Below are positions 46,579 to 55,866 of a stretch of 64,000 bases of DNA, one piece after another. This DNA is from an uncultured Eggerthellaceae bacterium (GTDB taxonomy: Bacteria > Actinomycetota > Coriobacteriia > Coriobacteriales > Eggerthellaceae), in the NCBI GenBank assembly GCA_944321455.1, contig CALULI010000004.1:246365-310364 (forward strand). The letters are read 5' to 3'. A program made the translations under genes and the position numbers. Numbering within the stretch: position 1 is the stretch's first letter; the number at the start of each line of letters is the position of its first letter. A model generated the notes under the pieces. It ran no database searches. It was not told the origin of the DNA and was given only the letters and a program-made list of their open reading frames with translations.

Positions 46579-46719
46579 CAACTTAATGTCAAGAACGATT
46601 TTTTGGTTTTTTGAAATTAATCGAGTGATCGTGCTTATGAGATCTCTAACTGGTCTGATGGCGGCTCTGCCTGATTTATGCACCCGCTGGCGGGTCTCAG
46701 TACACCGCTGAATGGCTGA

Positions 46720-47133
46720 TTACATTTCAGCCTGGTGAGATTCGAAGAATTCTTCAAGGGCTTTTTCGTCCAAGCATGATTCATCAAGCCCTAAATCAAA
46801 GGAATCAGACAGTGATTGAGCTTGGCTGCGACGCAACTCTGCGCGAGTCGTATGACCCGCTTCATCAAGATAGCGCGCTTCAAGCAAAAGAACGCGAGCA
46901 ACATGTGCCACCAAACGTGGATCGGTACCTGAGAACTGCAACATGGCAGCCATTGATTCAGGAGCAAGCTGCAAGAGCAGACTCCCATCAATTTCGGTTG
47001 CATTTGAGAGCGAATCTTCCAGAAGATCAGCGAGTGTTTCAGGATCTTCGTTGTTGCGCGAACGCAAAATGGTCTCTCGAATAGCAGCAGCTAATTGAGA
47101 AAACATCCTTACCAGATAATCACGATGAAGCAC
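46720..47133 (-). CDS. DUF6483-type hypothetical protein
   Basis: A 137-residue all-helical acidic protein starting at GTG (47133) with GGAGG upstream; the N terminus LHRDYLVRMFSQLAAAIRETILRS and the C-terminal tetratricopeptide-like part (LLLEARYLDEAGHTTRAELRRSQAQSLSDSFDL) fit the DUF6483 family, which is of unknown function. It follows ruvB by 12 bases, the ruvB stop lying within the GTG ribosome binding site region, so it is the last gene of the ruvCAB operon. No membrane segment. Confidence 0.75.
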   Translation of the reverse strand: MLHRDYLVRMFSQLAAAIRETILRSRNNEDPETLADLLEDSLSNATEIDGSLLLQLAPESMAAMLQFSGTDPRLVAHVARVLLLEARYLDEAGHTTRAELRRSQAQSLSDSFDLGLDESCLDEKALEEFFESHQAEM

Positions 47134-47145
47134 TGCTTCCCTCCT

Positions 47146-48219
47146 TTATCCCTGCTCTGGGGGCTGCAGACCCAGATGATAGTAGGCGCGCTCCGTTGCT
47201 TGGCGCCCTTTCGGCGTCCGAACAATCAAACCCTGCTGCAACAGATAGGGTTCATAGACATCTTCAAGCGTTTCAGACTCTTCGGACAAAGCCGAAGAGA
47301 GCGTAGAAAGGCCAACGGGGCGACCTGAGAACTGAACGCACAACAGTTCAAGAATGCGATTATCAACAGGATCTAAGCCCAGCGAGTCAACCTCAAAAAA
47401 GGCAAGCGCTTTGGCTGCACAATCTTCATCAATAGGCGAGATGGCTTTAACCTGCGCCCAATCACGAACGCGCTTAAGCAAACGGTTTGCCAAACGAGGG
47501 GTTCCTCGGCTGCGACGCGCAATCTCAAGCGCGCCTTCCTCAAGAATATCAACATCCAAAATCATGGCAGACCTGCGAACAATTTGAGCGAGTTCTTCAG
47601 GTGAATAATAGTTGAGGCGAAATGCGATACCAAAACGATCACGAAGCGGTCCCGTTAAAAGTCCCGTACGTGTTGTGGCACCAATAAGCGTAAAACGCGG
47701 AAGATCCAAGCGAATAGAACGCGCAGCGGGTCCCTTACCCACTACAATATCAAGCGCAAAATCCTCAAGCGCAGGATAGAGCACTTCCTCAACCATGCGA
47801 TTTAAGCGATGAATTTCGTCAATGAATAACACATCGCCTTCTTCAAGGTTAGTAAGAATAGCTGCTAAATCTCCCGTACGTTCAATGGCAGGACCACTGG
47901 TTACTTTGATGCGAGCACCCAGTTCGTTCGCAACAACGCTTGCAAGGGTTGTTTTGCCAAGGCCAGGAGGGCCTGAAAACAAGATATGATCAACAACATC
48001 ATGACGCTCACGCGCAGCTTCAATAAGGATAGAAAGACTTTCCTTGATCTTTGTCTGCCCCAGATAGTCTTCAAGGCGTTTTGGGCGCAAGCTTCTATCA
48101 AGCGACAGATCATCCTCTATCAGCTCAACGGAGCACATGCGTGTTGAAACATCAACAGGCTGATCGTTTTCTGCTGAAGCATCAAAGATGATGTTTTCTA
48201 TTTCTACCGAATCGCTCAC
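47146..48219 (-). CDS. ruvB: Holliday junction branch migration helicase RuvB
   Basis: A 357-residue AAA+ motor: [20 protein letters not shown], Walker [12 protein letters not shown], Walker [12 protein letters not shown], sensor 1 [19 protein letters not shown], arginine-finger region, and C-terminal winged helix with [18 protein letters not shown]. Starts at GTG (48219) immediately after the ruvA stop (TAAGTG). RuvAB drives branch migration of Holliday junctions for RuvC to cut. Confidence 0.96.
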   Translation of the reverse strand: MSDSVEIENIIFDASAENDQPVDVSTRMCSVELIEDDLSLDRSLRPKRLEDYLGQTKIKESLSILIEAARERHDVVDHILFSGPPGLGKTTLASVVANELGARIKVTSGPAIERTGDLAAILTNLEEGDVLFIDEIHRLNRMVEEVLYPALEDFALDIVVGKGPAARSIRLDLPRFTLIGATTRTGLLTGPLRDRFGIAFRLNYYSPEELAQIVRRSAMILDVDILEEGALEIARRSRGTPRLANRLLKRVRDWAQVKAISPIDEDCAAKALAFFEVDSLGLDPVDNRILELLCVQFSGRPVGLSTLSSALSEESETLEDVYEPYLLQQGLIVRTPKGRQATERAYYHLGLQPPEQG

Positions 48220-48804
48220 TTAATCTCCCAAACGCTTAAGAGCATACTGTAATAGTACCGTTTCGGAGGCTTCATCGGGAGCCCCCTTCAAAGCAACTTC
48301 GGTCTCAGTTGAGGTAAAGCCCATAGAAAGCAGCGCCTCAACAACCCCCTTCTTGGTATCAACAGCGCGCACGGTTTTGCTTGAGAGCAGTGCTGTCATA
48401 TCTCCCTCAAGAGATTCTTTAAGCTCAAGAATAATGCGTGAAGCCATCTTTTTGCCAATGCCAGGCACGTGTTGAATTGCAGCAATGTCTTGAGATGAAA
48501 TAGCAGCAACCACTTCGCTGGGCTCATAGGTAGACAAAACAGCAAGAGCTACCTTTGGACCTACCCCCGAGACACTAATTAAGCGTTCAAACAGGTGCTT
48601 TTCTTCCTGAGAGATAAAGCCATACAGCAAAGGAGCATCATCACGCATTTGCATGCGCGTTAACACGTGAACCGTCTGCCCTGTTTCAGGCAAGCGGGAA
48701 AGGTCTTTTGCTGACATATAGACTTGATAGCCAACGCCGCCCACGTCAACAATGGCTGAATCAAATAAAGTAAACGCTAGAGTTCCTTTGAGATAGGAAA
48801 TCAT
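48220..48804 (-). CDS. ruvA: Holliday junction DNA helicase subunit RuvA
   Basis: A 194-residue protein from ATG 48804 (MISYLKGTL, the conserved RuvA start; GAAAGGG upstream). It has the OB-fold N-terminal domain, two helix-hairpin-helix motifs (LISVSGVGPKVALAVLS; IQHVPGIGKKMASRIILEL), and the C-terminal domain that contacts RuvB (EALLSMGFTSTETEVAL). The longer frame to 48891 overlaps ruvC and has no support. Confidence 0.95.
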   Translation of the reverse strand: MISYLKGTLAFTLFDSAIVDVGGVGYQVYMSAKDLSRLPETGQTVHVLTRMQMRDDAPLLYGFISQEEKHLFERLISVSGVGPKVALAVLSTYEPSEVVAAISSQDIAAIQHVPGIGKKMASRIILELKESLEGDMTALLSSKTVRAVDTKKGVVEALLSMGFTSTETEVALKGAPDEASETVLLQYALKRLGD

Positions 48805-48820
48805 ACACGCAACCCTTTCT

Positions 48821-49318
48821 TTATTCCTCAGAGGCGTGAATCCCCTTAAACGATGCGTAACAAATGGCTGCCGCCAGTGCGTCAGCTGCATGGTCAGGAC
48901 TTGGTTTTTTCTTCAAGCCCAAAATTTGTTGGACCATATACTGGACCTGGGCTTTGTCGGCAGATCCCGTGCCAACAACACCAAGCTTAATTTGGCTTGG
49001 AGGAAATTCAGCCACCTCTATATCAGGACGCGCGCACGCCACCAAGGCAGCACCACGAGCCTGCCCCGTTGCAAATGCGCTTTGCGTGTTAACACCAAAC
49101 CAGACCGTTTCAATACCAACCGCAGTTGGCTGAAAACGCTCAACAATAGCACCCATTTGTGCATTGATGTGAGCGAGGCGATTAACTAAATCCTGGTCTT
49201 TGGAGGTTGTAATGCAACCATAGGCAACACATTGCAGGGAATTTCCCACTTGGTGCACAATACCCCACCCCGTATGAGCAAGACCAGGGTCTATTCCTAA
49301 AATAGTTCGATCGCGCAC
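48821..49318 (-). CDS. ruvC: Crossover junction endodeoxyribonuclease RuvC
   Basis: A 165-residue resolvase: ILGIDPGLAHTGWG holds the first catalytic Asp, ETVWFGVNTQSAF the Glu, and PDHAADALAAAICY the last two Asp residues. GTG at 49318 (or the TTG one codon before) follows AGAGG. Nicks Holliday junctions symmetrically. First gene of ruvCAB. Confidence 0.95.
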   Translation of the reverse strand: MRDRTILGIDPGLAHTGWGIVHQVGNSLQCVAYGCITTSKDQDLVNRLAHINAQMGAIVERFQPTAVGIETVWFGVNTQSAFATGQARGAALVACARPDIEVAEFPPSQIKLGVVGTGSADKAQVQYMVQQILGLKKKPSPDHAADALAAAICYASFKGIHASEE

Positions 49319-49429
49319 CAAAGCCTCTTTCGTACCCAGCTATCATGCGTTACGCACGTAAGCTACAAAACATCGTTTTATATCAAACATTTGTTCGTAT
49401 AGTATCACAGATACAAGAGGCGCGCGATC

Positions 49430-49810
49430 TCAGAGACCGATTTTTTTAAAATATTCCAGCCATTTTTCGAAGGATTCATCGCTAATTGCATGTTCCATTT
49501 TACAGGCTTCTTCTTCTGCAACCTCTTCATCAAGGCCTATTTTTTCATGAAGGAAGCGTGTGAGTGAATGATGACGCTTCAAAACTGCCTGGCCATAGGA
49601 ATAACCATCTTCGGTTAGCGTGATGTCACCATAATAGGGCTGATCAAGCATGCCTGATGCTTTTAAGCTGGATATTGCTTTAGACACAGAAGCTTTCGAT
49701 ACTCCCAGTTTTTCAGCAACATCAACTGAGCGCACTGACTGCTTAGTCGATCCGCCAAGCATCACAATTGCTTCCAGATAATCCTCGTGAGACATCGAAA
49801 CTTTTTCCAT
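49430..49810 (-). CDS. DtxR/MntR-family metal-dependent regulator
   Basis: A 126-residue protein from ATG 49810 (AAGGAAT upstream); the longer frame to 49861 lacks support. The N-terminal winged helix is SHEDYLEAIVMLGGSTKQSVRSVDVAEKLGVSKASVSKAISSL, and the metal-binding dimerisation helices contain HHSLTRFLHEKIGLDEEVAEEEACKMEHAIS with the Glu/His/Cys ligands of the family. It lacks the C-terminal SH3 domain of DtxR/IdeR, matching MntR-like members. It may sense Mn2+ or Fe2+ and control the feo operon 3 kb away. It is divergent from thrC with 76 bases between. Confidence 0.88.
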   Translation of the reverse strand: MEKVSMSHEDYLEAIVMLGGSTKQSVRSVDVAEKLGVSKASVSKAISSLKASGMLDQPYYGDITLTEDGYSYGQAVLKRHHSLTRFLHEKIGLDEEVAEEEACKMEHAISDESFEKWLEYFKKIGL

Positions 49811-49886
49811 GATATTCCTTCGTCTAAAACAATAGGTTTGTTTGTTAGTATACTGATGCAATTAAAAATCGTCTGAAAGTTTTGCC

Positions 49887-51434
49887 ATGACTACAAATCT
49901 CTACATCGATACACGTGGAAAACATGAACATCCTGTCACGTTTACCGAAGCTTTGGTAAAAGGCCTCGCAGATGGTGGCGGATTATTTGTTCCTGAATCC
50001 ATTCCCCATTTTACACGTAATGAAATTCTTTCTTTAGCTTCAATGCCCTATGCCAAGCGAGCGGCGTTTGTTTACAAGGCGCTTAATCCCGACTTGGACG
50101 CATCACTTATTGATGAGCTGATGGAAAAAACGTATGGTGATCGCTTTGACACGGAAGAGATTTGCCCTATTACTTCACTTGATGAAACCACTCATATTCT
50201 TGAGTTATGGCATGGCCCTACCAGCGCTTTCAAAGACATGGCGCTGCAATGTCTTCCTCACTTCTTTAATGCAAGTGCCGAAAAATTGCGCACCGAAGGC
50301 AAGTTAGACACCAGCTTCCTTATTCTGGTAGCCACTTCAGGCGACACTGGCAAAGCAGCACTTGAAGGCTTTAAAGATCAAGACAACATTCGCATTGCTG
50401 TCATGTATCCCGATGGCGGCGTAAGCGACATTCAATATAAGCAAATGGCAACCCAAGAGGGCAACAACGTTATGGTTTGGGCAGTCGGAGGCAACTTTGA
50501 CGATTGCCAAACAGGCGCAAAGCGCGTTTTCAACGACGAAGCGTTCAACGAAAAGCTTGCCGAAAGCTATCACGTTGCCCTTTCAAGCGCGAATTCCATT
50601 AACTGGGGCCGCCTGTTGCCACAAATTGTTTACTACCTTTCAAGCTATGCCCAGTTGGTCAAGGATGGCAAACTTGAAGCAGGAGCAACGCTTGATGTCT
50701 GTGTTCCAACAGGCAACTTCGGCAATATCCTTGCTGCTTGGTACGCAAAGCAGATGGGCGCTCCCTTAGGAACCCTGTTCTGCGCCAGCAATGAAAACCG
50801 TGTCTTGACTGACTTTATCAACACGGGCGTCTATGACATTTCACAGCGCGACTTTGTTTTGACTCCTTCGCCATCCATGGACATTTTGGTTTCCTCCAAC
50901 ATGGAGCGTCAGCTATTTGAACTGACGGGTCGCAATGCCGAAGCCATCCGCCAGTGGATGGATGACCTTTCACAAAAGAAAGCATTTTCTGTTGACGAAG
51001 ACACACTTCAAAAGCTCCAGGCAGACTTTGCAAGCGATTCGGTTGATAACGCAACCTGCCTCAAAACCATCAAGGATGTTTTTGAAACCTATCACTACCT
51101 TATTGACCCCCACACCGCAGTAGCGGTTAAGGTTGCGGAAAACTTGCGCACCGAAAACCCTGTTCTTATTGCTTCAACTGCCCACTGGGCTAAGTTTGGC
51201 GAAAACGTCTATCGCGCACTTCATGACATTGAACTTGGTGGTCAGCTTCCTGAGGACGTAGCAGCATTGAGCGGTTGTGACCTTAACAACAAGATTGCCG
51301 ATGAAACAGGAGATCACAACATTCCTGAAGGTTTGGCAAAGCTGGACTCAATGCCTATTCGCTTCACTGACACCATTCAAGGCTCACTTGAATCAATCGA
51401 AGATGCAGTCCAGGCCTTCATCTCAAAAGAATAA
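49887..51434 (+). CDS. thrC: Threonine synthase
   Basis: A 515-residue PLP enzyme that makes threonine from O-phosphohomoserine. PLP Lys116 lies in GPTSAFKDMALQCLP, with the phosphate-binding loop ATSGDTGKAALEGF and later VPTGNFGNILAAWYAKQMG. The N terminus YIDTRGKHEHPVTFTEALVKGLADGGGLFVPE is the typical lid and substrate part. This matches the longer bacterial class of threonine synthase. No leader peptide or T-box seen. Weak ribosome binding site; terminator at 51535. Divergent from the DtxR gene. Confidence 0.95.
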   Translation: MTTNLYIDTRGKHEHPVTFTEALVKGLADGGGLFVPESIPHFTRNEILSLASMPYAKRAAFVYKALNPDLDASLIDELMEKTYGDRFDTEEICPITSLDETTHILELWHGPTSAFKDMALQCLPHFFNASAEKLRTEGKLDTSFLILVATSGDTGKAALEGFKDQDNIRIAVMYPDGGVSDIQYKQMATQEGNNVMVWAVGGNFDDCQTGAKRVFNDEAFNEKLAESYHVALSSANSINWGRLLPQIVYYLSSYAQLVKDGKLEAGATLDVCVPTGNFGNILAAWYAKQMGAPLGTLFCASNENRVLTDFINTGVYDISQRDFVLTPSPSMDILVSSNMERQLFELTGRNAEAIRQWMDDLSQKKAFSVDEDTLQKLQADFASDSVDNATCLKTIKDVFETYHYLIDPHTAVAVKVAENLRTENPVLIASTAHWAKFGENVYRALHDIELGGQLPEDVAALSGCDLNNKIADETGDHNIPEGLAKLDSMPIRFTDTIQGSLESIEDAVQAFISKE

Positions 51435-51504
51435 GAGCGAGCAGGCAAGAACGAAAAAAACAGGAAGCCTCGCACTACACAAAACCCCGTTGGTGGAGCG
51501 ACCA

Positions 51505-51891
51505 TCACGCATCAACAACACGAAACGATAAAACCACCTCAAGCCGCTGGCCTGATAAAAGGCCAAACGGCTGAGGTGTTTTACTTTTTTGTTCTGCTGT
51601 TTGCTCTACAGCTTGCTCTCCGATTTGCTTCACTGGTAGGGCAAGCTGCTGTTCATGGCGCTGATACATTGGCAGTGCGTTGCCCTGCTCTACTGAAGCT
51701 GCATGAGGCTGCTCTGCTTGAGACGAAGAAGATTCGGACTCTTGTTTGGACGATGACTCCTGGGATATGCGCGACTGGTCCTTCGTGAAATCATGAAGGC
51801 AGCCGTAGCACACTTCCATGTCCGTAAAACACCAAGAATGACAAACGGGACATTCTTTTATCTCGTTTGATGTAAGAGCAGTATTAGTCAT
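51505..51891 (-). CDS. Small zinc-ribbon-type protein at the end of the Tad operon; 3' end overlaps a terminator
   Basis: A 128-residue protein from ATG 51891, which overlaps the DUF192 gene by eight bases. Residues ~10-35 hold CPVCHSWCFTDMEVCYGCLHD, two CxxC pairs likely to bind zinc. The rest is polar, Gln/Ser/Glu-rich and low complexity (SSSKQESESSSSQAEQ, EQAVEQTAEQKS), so probably unfolded. The last ~25 codons read through the strong hairpin at 51535-51582. Function unknown; position suggests a Tad accessory gene. Confidence 0.65.
   Translation of the reverse strand: MTNTALTSNEIKECPVCHSWCFTDMEVCYGCLHDFTKDQSRISQESSSKQESESSSSQAEQPHAASVEQGNALPMYQRHEQQLALPVKQIGEQAVEQTAEQKSKTPQPFGLLSGQRLEVVLSFRVVDA
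51535..51582. terminator. Bidirectional intrinsic terminator of thrC, overlapping the facing gene
   Basis: CACCTCAAGCCGCTGGCC (51535-51552) pairs with GGCCAAACGGCTGAGGTG (51561-51578) with two mismatches and an 8-base loop; the plus-strand T run is TTTTACTTTTTT. On the minus strand GGTTTTATCG follows the stem. It lies 100 bases after the thrC stop and within the coding end of the minus-strand gene. Confidence 0.9.
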
Positions 51892-52276
51892 GAGGTAGTC
51901 CTTTCTTAAAGGTAGTATCCAAGGCAATGATCTCGCCCGCTTGAAACCATTTGCACTGTCTTGTTTGAGATTGCGTTTCGTTGATTCGGCGCTCGATAAC
52001 GGCAACGGCATCCCTTTTGCCAAGAACGGTTCCTGGCAAAACAAAAGGATCAGCCTCAAGAACCATTCCTTCCTTATTGATAAAAGCAACTTGGATTGGC
52101 TCTTTCATGCCATACGTATGGATAGACCGACACGGCACCAAAACCAACAACCCGTAATAGTGGGGATAGGCAAAAAGACCCCGCAAACGATCAAAGTGTG
52201 TTACCGCAAAACGAACAGACGCCAGCATGCCACTATGTCGTGTTTCTCCCCTTAATCTTGTTTCTTTCCTTAACAT
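51884..52276 (-). CDS. DUF192 (UPF0127) family protein
   Basis: A 130-residue protein. The start at 52276 overlaps the upstream stop (TATGTTAA), and the ORF further up (to 52369) is a shadow. The DUF192 core is MLASVRFAVTHFDRLRGLFAYPHYYGLLVLVPCRSIHTYGMKEPIQVAFINKEGMVLEADP in sense: the LLV-PCRSIHTYGM-Pxxvafxd pattern and the final WFQAGEIIALD. Family function unknown, often exported or in envelope contexts. Here inside the Tad operon, where it overlaps the next gene. Confidence 0.8.
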   Translation of the reverse strand: MLRKETRLRGETRHSGMLASVRFAVTHFDRLRGLFAYPHYYGLLVLVPCRSIHTYGMKEPIQVAFINKEGMVLEADPFVLPGTVLGKRDAVAVIERRINETQSQTRQCKWFQAGEIIALDTTFKKGLPHD

Positions 52277-52746
52277 ACCGACACCACCACCGCATTCCCC
52301 GCTGGAACCGAAGCAATTTGAACGCAACCCCACGTTACGGTTCCCGATTCCTTGATGCAGGTCCAACATTCTTCCACCCCACTGTCTACGACTGTCCAGC
52401 CGTGTTGTTCAAGTTCGTCTTGAAGAGTCTGACTTAAGGTTGATAGATCCTGAGAGCTGGTAAACGAAACTAACTTCCCGTCGTTTGCCAGCAACAGATC
52501 CTGATAGGAGTTAACCTCCAGCACTTCGTGAGAAAACCAAGCAGGAGCTTCTCCTCTATAGAAACTGAGCGTCTCTTCTGTCAGCGTCTCAATATCGCTC
52601 AACGAAACCGAGGGTGTTTCTGAGACATGCTGGGTGTTTGCATCAGGTGCTTCAGTAGTAAAAAGAGCGGGAATACCAACTGCGAAGAGCACGATAAGAG
52701 CAAATACGATAGCAAGCGCTTTGTAGAAATTGGGATAGACGCGCAT
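52270..52746 (-). CDS. Membrane-anchored hypothetical protein of the Tad operon
   Basis: A 158-residue protein with one N-terminal membrane helix (LAIVFALIVLFAVGIPALF) after a short basic start, the rest predicted outside the membrane. It contains four Cys, two in a ECWTCIK motif, another in WGCVQ and the final VSVC, possibly forming disulfides. No family recognised. Its start overlaps the upstream TadE stop by one base; it is translated together with the pilus genes. Confidence 0.65.
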   Translation of the reverse strand: MRVYPNFYKALAIVFALIVLFAVGIPALFTTEAPDANTQHVSETPSVSLSDIETLTEETLSFYRGEAPAWFSHEVLEVNSYQDLLLANDGKLVSFTSSQDLSTLSQTLQDELEQHGWTVVDSGVEECWTCIKESGTVTWGCVQIASVPAGNAVVVSVC

Positions 52747-53186
52747 CAGAAAAACACCCCCGGCTTGTACACATCAACACTTAACGTGTTGGAGTGAGTT
52801 ATGACGGGAAACGAAACGCCAAACACCGACCCAAGCGACCCCGATCCAAACAAAGTAGGATGAAAGGTCAAAACGCCTTCAAACGTATAGAGACCATCGC
52901 TTTGTCCTGAAGCTGTCACCGAGCAGTCAAAATACTCTTGATCAAATGACGCATCAAGCGCGGCTTGTACAGAGGCAACACTTTGATCAGTGCCTTTCTG
53001 ATATCCTGGAGAAGGCGCGTAGGTGCAAACAGCATTACGAAAAACACGGTCAAATGACGCGCACTCTGACAAGAACAACAACGCATTAGTAGCTAAAAGC
53101 GCAATCACCAACATTGCGGGAAACAAAGCAACAAACTCGACCGTCATCTGCCCTTTATGTTGCGCAAAAAACGACATTATTCCCAT
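52746..53186 (-). CDS. TadE-like pseudopilin (second)
   Basis: A 146-residue protein with the TadE prepilin-like start: basic HKG, then QMTVEFVALFPAMLVIALLATNALLFL, a hydrophobic helix with Glu at position +5 after the G. The rest is an extracytoplasmic domain with three Cys. TadE-type minor pilins are processed and assist Flp pilus assembly. ATG overlaps the end of the TadG-like gene, in a CAATGGGAATAA junction. Its partner TadE at 55318 has the same design. Confidence 0.8.
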   Translation of the reverse strand: MGIMSFFAQHKGQMTVEFVALFPAMLVIALLATNALLFLSECASFDRVFRNAVCTYAPSPGYQKGTDQSVASVQAALDASFDQEYFDCSVTASGQSDGLYTFEGVLTFHPTLFGSGSLGSVFGVSFPVITHSNTLSVDVYKPGVFF

Positions 53187-55327
53187 TGACGCACCCCCGT
53201 TACACGAGCCGCAAGAGACTTCAAGTACTCCATGCCTGAAGTCACAAACCCTTCCAAACCATCTTGGACAAACGATGGCAGCGTAATCACAACTGGCAGT
53301 GACACCGCTCCATCAAAGAGCGTGATAGTAGCCACTTCAAAATCTTGCGTTACCCCCTCAACAGCTTGCAGAGCTTGCGTTTCAAGCACCGACAGAGCAC
53401 TTCCGAACACATTGTTTTGCGAACTGCTTGATTGCAAAGCGCTTTGCTTAACAGAAAGCAACGTTGCACTAAACGAAGACGTATCCGCCTCAAGAACATG
53501 CAGCGAATTCACCAACACCGCTTTTGGCGAGCGCAAATCAGGAGCATCAAGACCGATATCTTTCATGAATTCGTTAAACGTATCAGCTGCCCACGTGCCC
53601 AAACCACTTTCGCTTGCAAACGGAATACTATTGAGCACGGTTGAGATGGCATTAGTAATGCCTTCCTGACCTTGCGCGTAACCACTCAGCAGCATCGACC
53701 ACAAATCAAGCAACACTTGCGCGGCACCAACCACTGCCGAATCATTGCCCGCATTCAGCCCATCAAGAAGCGATGTAATCACCGTTTCTCCTTCTTCGGA
53801 AGATTCCCTCACCAAGGTTGCCGATGACAGAGCAACACGCGTATTGAGCGTTCCTGCATCTTCGACGTAGGTTGAAGGAAAACTTCCCGAAGAAGCAGTG
53901 CTTGCCGTATTAACCACCAAGGCTACGGCGCCAAATCTGCCAGGGGGTTTGACGTCAATGCGACGAGAAATTGATTCGGTAATCCCCTGCTTAAGACCAT
54001 CAAAGAGCTGGTTGGCAAGCTCCTTAACCTTTTGCGCTTCTGGCTGAAATTCATTACGCGCTTTTTCGTATTCCTGTGCCGCTTCTGCCACCTTGCGATA
54101 GTGATACTCAAAACCGTTTTCAATAGAGCTTGATGCAGCAGCAACTTTGCCTAAGCTACTTGCTGAAAACTGACACGATTCACAGGTGCCATAATTTCCA
54201 GCTTCCATCTCTTGGATTGATCCCGTTGAAGAGGCACCTTGAGCCTGAGGGCAGCCTGACCACGCGTGCATGATTGATGTTCCGTTTTGCGAGGTAACAG
54301 GATAGATTCGATCGGTATACAACGAAGTAGAGCGCATTTCTTCAGTGTTTTTTGGCAAAAGGGGAAATTCAGCATCAAACGAATCAGTGGTTTCGTTGAC
54401 ATATCCCTTATCCACTTCCTGTTTTGCATAGCGATAAAATACCGTGCGCAATGCCGAATTGGATTGCTCTGCCACCGAAGATCCTTGTGGTTGTTCTTGG
54501 TTTAATCGTTGCTGATAGTAGGCTTGAGCCCGTTTGAGCGCAACGGAAAAAGACCAGGTCTCAGACGAAGAGTAATAAGGATTATCAGATCCTGTCATTC
54601 CTGCCAACGTACGCGCGCGCTCATACATGCAATAGCCGTTTTCGCTTCCTGAATCACTTTGATAGCCTGCTTCTTTCCACTTATTCGCTTCTTTGGCAGC
54701 TTCTTCAGCTTTAGTACCAGCATCGCTCAATGCTTGCTGTGACTGTTCCCCTTGTTGCAGGGCCTCATCAGATTGTTCAAATGTTGGCTCAACAAGTGGC
54801 TCTCCTTCCCAGGGGCACAAAACAACAAGACCATAGTAGGAGCGGTCTTCACTCGTAGAATTAGCCGATAGCACCTGCTGGCCTTGAGCAGCCGCCAAAA
54901 AGGGAAGCGCGGACTGAAGGGTATTGAGCGCTTGGGTGGCCTTATCGCAGAACGTATCACGAGCTTTTTTAAGCGAATGCGAAGCGCTGTAAAACGTACT
55001 TGCAAAGCCTGCGGTTACAGGCGTACAACTTGCAGCAATGCCTATACCAAGCGTAATCAAGGTGCCCAACGAAAGCGTAAGCGAAACACCATCGCACACC
55101 ATTGCAACCACCATGTATTCAGCAACAACATTTTCAGCAGCAAGAGCTGCTGCGTCAGCGGCCTCTTGAATTTCAGAAGACAGGGTATTGATCTCGTACA
55201 CACGCGCAGCCGTAAACAACAACGAAAGCGTTATCAACAAAGCAAGCACCATGCCTGCCGTAGAAAACCCCTCATCATCCCAAAACAACGATGATCGGCC
55301 GTTATAAATCTTTTCTTTTATTCCCAT
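53177..55327 (-). CDS. TadG-like pilus assembly protein
   Basis: A 716-residue protein from ATG 55327, overlapping the TadE stop. It starts with a TadE/TadG-type membrane segment (FSTAGMVLALLITLSLLFTAARVYEI) and SSEIQEAADAAALAAENVVAEY, typical of TadG 'Flp pilus assembly' proteins. A second hydrophobic stretch follows (VSLTLSLGTLITLGIGIAASC). Most of the protein is outside the membrane, rich in Ser, Ala, Gln; it has many Cys (CPWEG, CESCQF) and long helical segments (AEEAAKEANKWKEAG). Much longer than most TadG proteins. Exact role unclear. Confidence 0.75.
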   Translation of the reverse strand: MGIKEKIYNGRSSLFWDDEGFSTAGMVLALLITLSLLFTAARVYEINTLSSEIQEAADAAALAAENVVAEYMVVAMVCDGVSLTLSLGTLITLGIGIAASCTPVTAGFASTFYSASHSLKKARDTFCDKATQALNTLQSALPFLAAAQGQQVLSANSTSEDRSYYGLVVLCPWEGEPLVEPTFEQSDEALQQGEQSQQALSDAGTKAEEAAKEANKWKEAGYQSDSGSENGYCMYERARTLAGMTGSDNPYYSSSETWSFSVALKRAQAYYQQRLNQEQPQGSSVAEQSNSALRTVFYRYAKQEVDKGYVNETTDSFDAEFPLLPKNTEEMRSTSLYTDRIYPVTSQNGTSIMHAWSGCPQAQGASSTGSIQEMEAGNYGTCESCQFSASSLGKVAAASSSIENGFEYHYRKVAEAAQEYEKARNEFQPEAQKVKELANQLFDGLKQGITESISRRIDVKPPGRFGAVALVVNTASTASSGSFPSTYVEDAGTLNTRVALSSATLVRESSEEGETVITSLLDGLNAGNDSAVVGAAQVLLDLWSMLLSGYAQGQEGITNAISTVLNSIPFASESGLGTWAADTFNEFMKDIGLDAPDLRSPKAVLVNSLHVLEADTSSFSATLLSVKQSALQSSSSQNNVFGSALSVLETQALQAVEGVTQDFEVATITLFDGAVSLPVVITLPSFVQDGLEGFVTSGMEYLKSLAARVTGVRQWE

Positions 55328-55866
55328 TGATTTACCCAGCCTTTCGGATCCATGCCGTCTTCGTTGGAGAGAACCCATGCGCTTTTCGCTGGCGTCGAAA
55401 CCTCAACCGTAAGCTCAAAATTGCCGTTGCCATTCGTAAGCCCCAGCGCTTCTGCCCCCACATCAAACAGGGGCAATGGCTTAAGCTCATTGGTAATAGA
55501 TACGCTGACCTGCTCTGATGTTTCGTTTCCTGTCATCTCAATACGCCACGAGCATCCCGTCGAATGCACATGAAAGTTGTCCTGTTGGGGAATGGAGCCC
55601 AATCGCCTCAAAATGTAGTCTTCGTAAGGCTTTATTCCTCCTGGTGAAGAGGGGCTTTGTGTTGCAAGAGCACGACACCCCTCAGCTGCTGCTGCCTGCA
55701 TAACCATGCGGTCATAAAGAAAGATCGACGGTTGAATCAGCAACAGCAGCAGCACGAGCAAAATAGGAATTAAAAAGGCTCCTTCTACGGTTGATTGTCC
55801 GCGCTGTGCGCTCTTTGCACGGGCGCGCGAATGACCTGCACATCCTTGCTTAATAGAGAAACGCAT
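55318..55866 (-). CDS. TadE-like pseudopilin (first)
   Basis: A 182-residue protein, start ATG 55866 within the preceding gene. It has a basic leader (HSRARAKSAQRG) and the helix QSTVEGAFLIPILLVLLLLLIQPSIFLYDR with Glu at the +5 position, the TadE motif. A ~120-residue external domain ends in GWVNQWE. Its stop is overlapped by the start of the TadG-like gene. Probably a minor pilin; processed by the same prepilin peptidase, which is not in this window. Confidence 0.82.
   Translation of the reverse strand: MRFSIKQGCAGHSRARAKSAQRGQSTVEGAFLIPILLVLLLLLIQPSIFLYDRMVMQAAAAEGCRALATQSPSSPGGIKPYEDYILRRLGSIPQQDNFHVHSTGCSWRIEMTGNETSEQVSVSITNELKPLPLFDVGAEALGLTNGNGNFELTVEVSTPAKSAWVLSNEDGMDPKGWVNQWE

Noticed and set aside
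54884..55294. 136-codon plus-strand frame inside the TadG-like gene
   Set aside because: The minus-strand gene is coupled at both ends to pilus genes; the plus-strand frame is a shadow.
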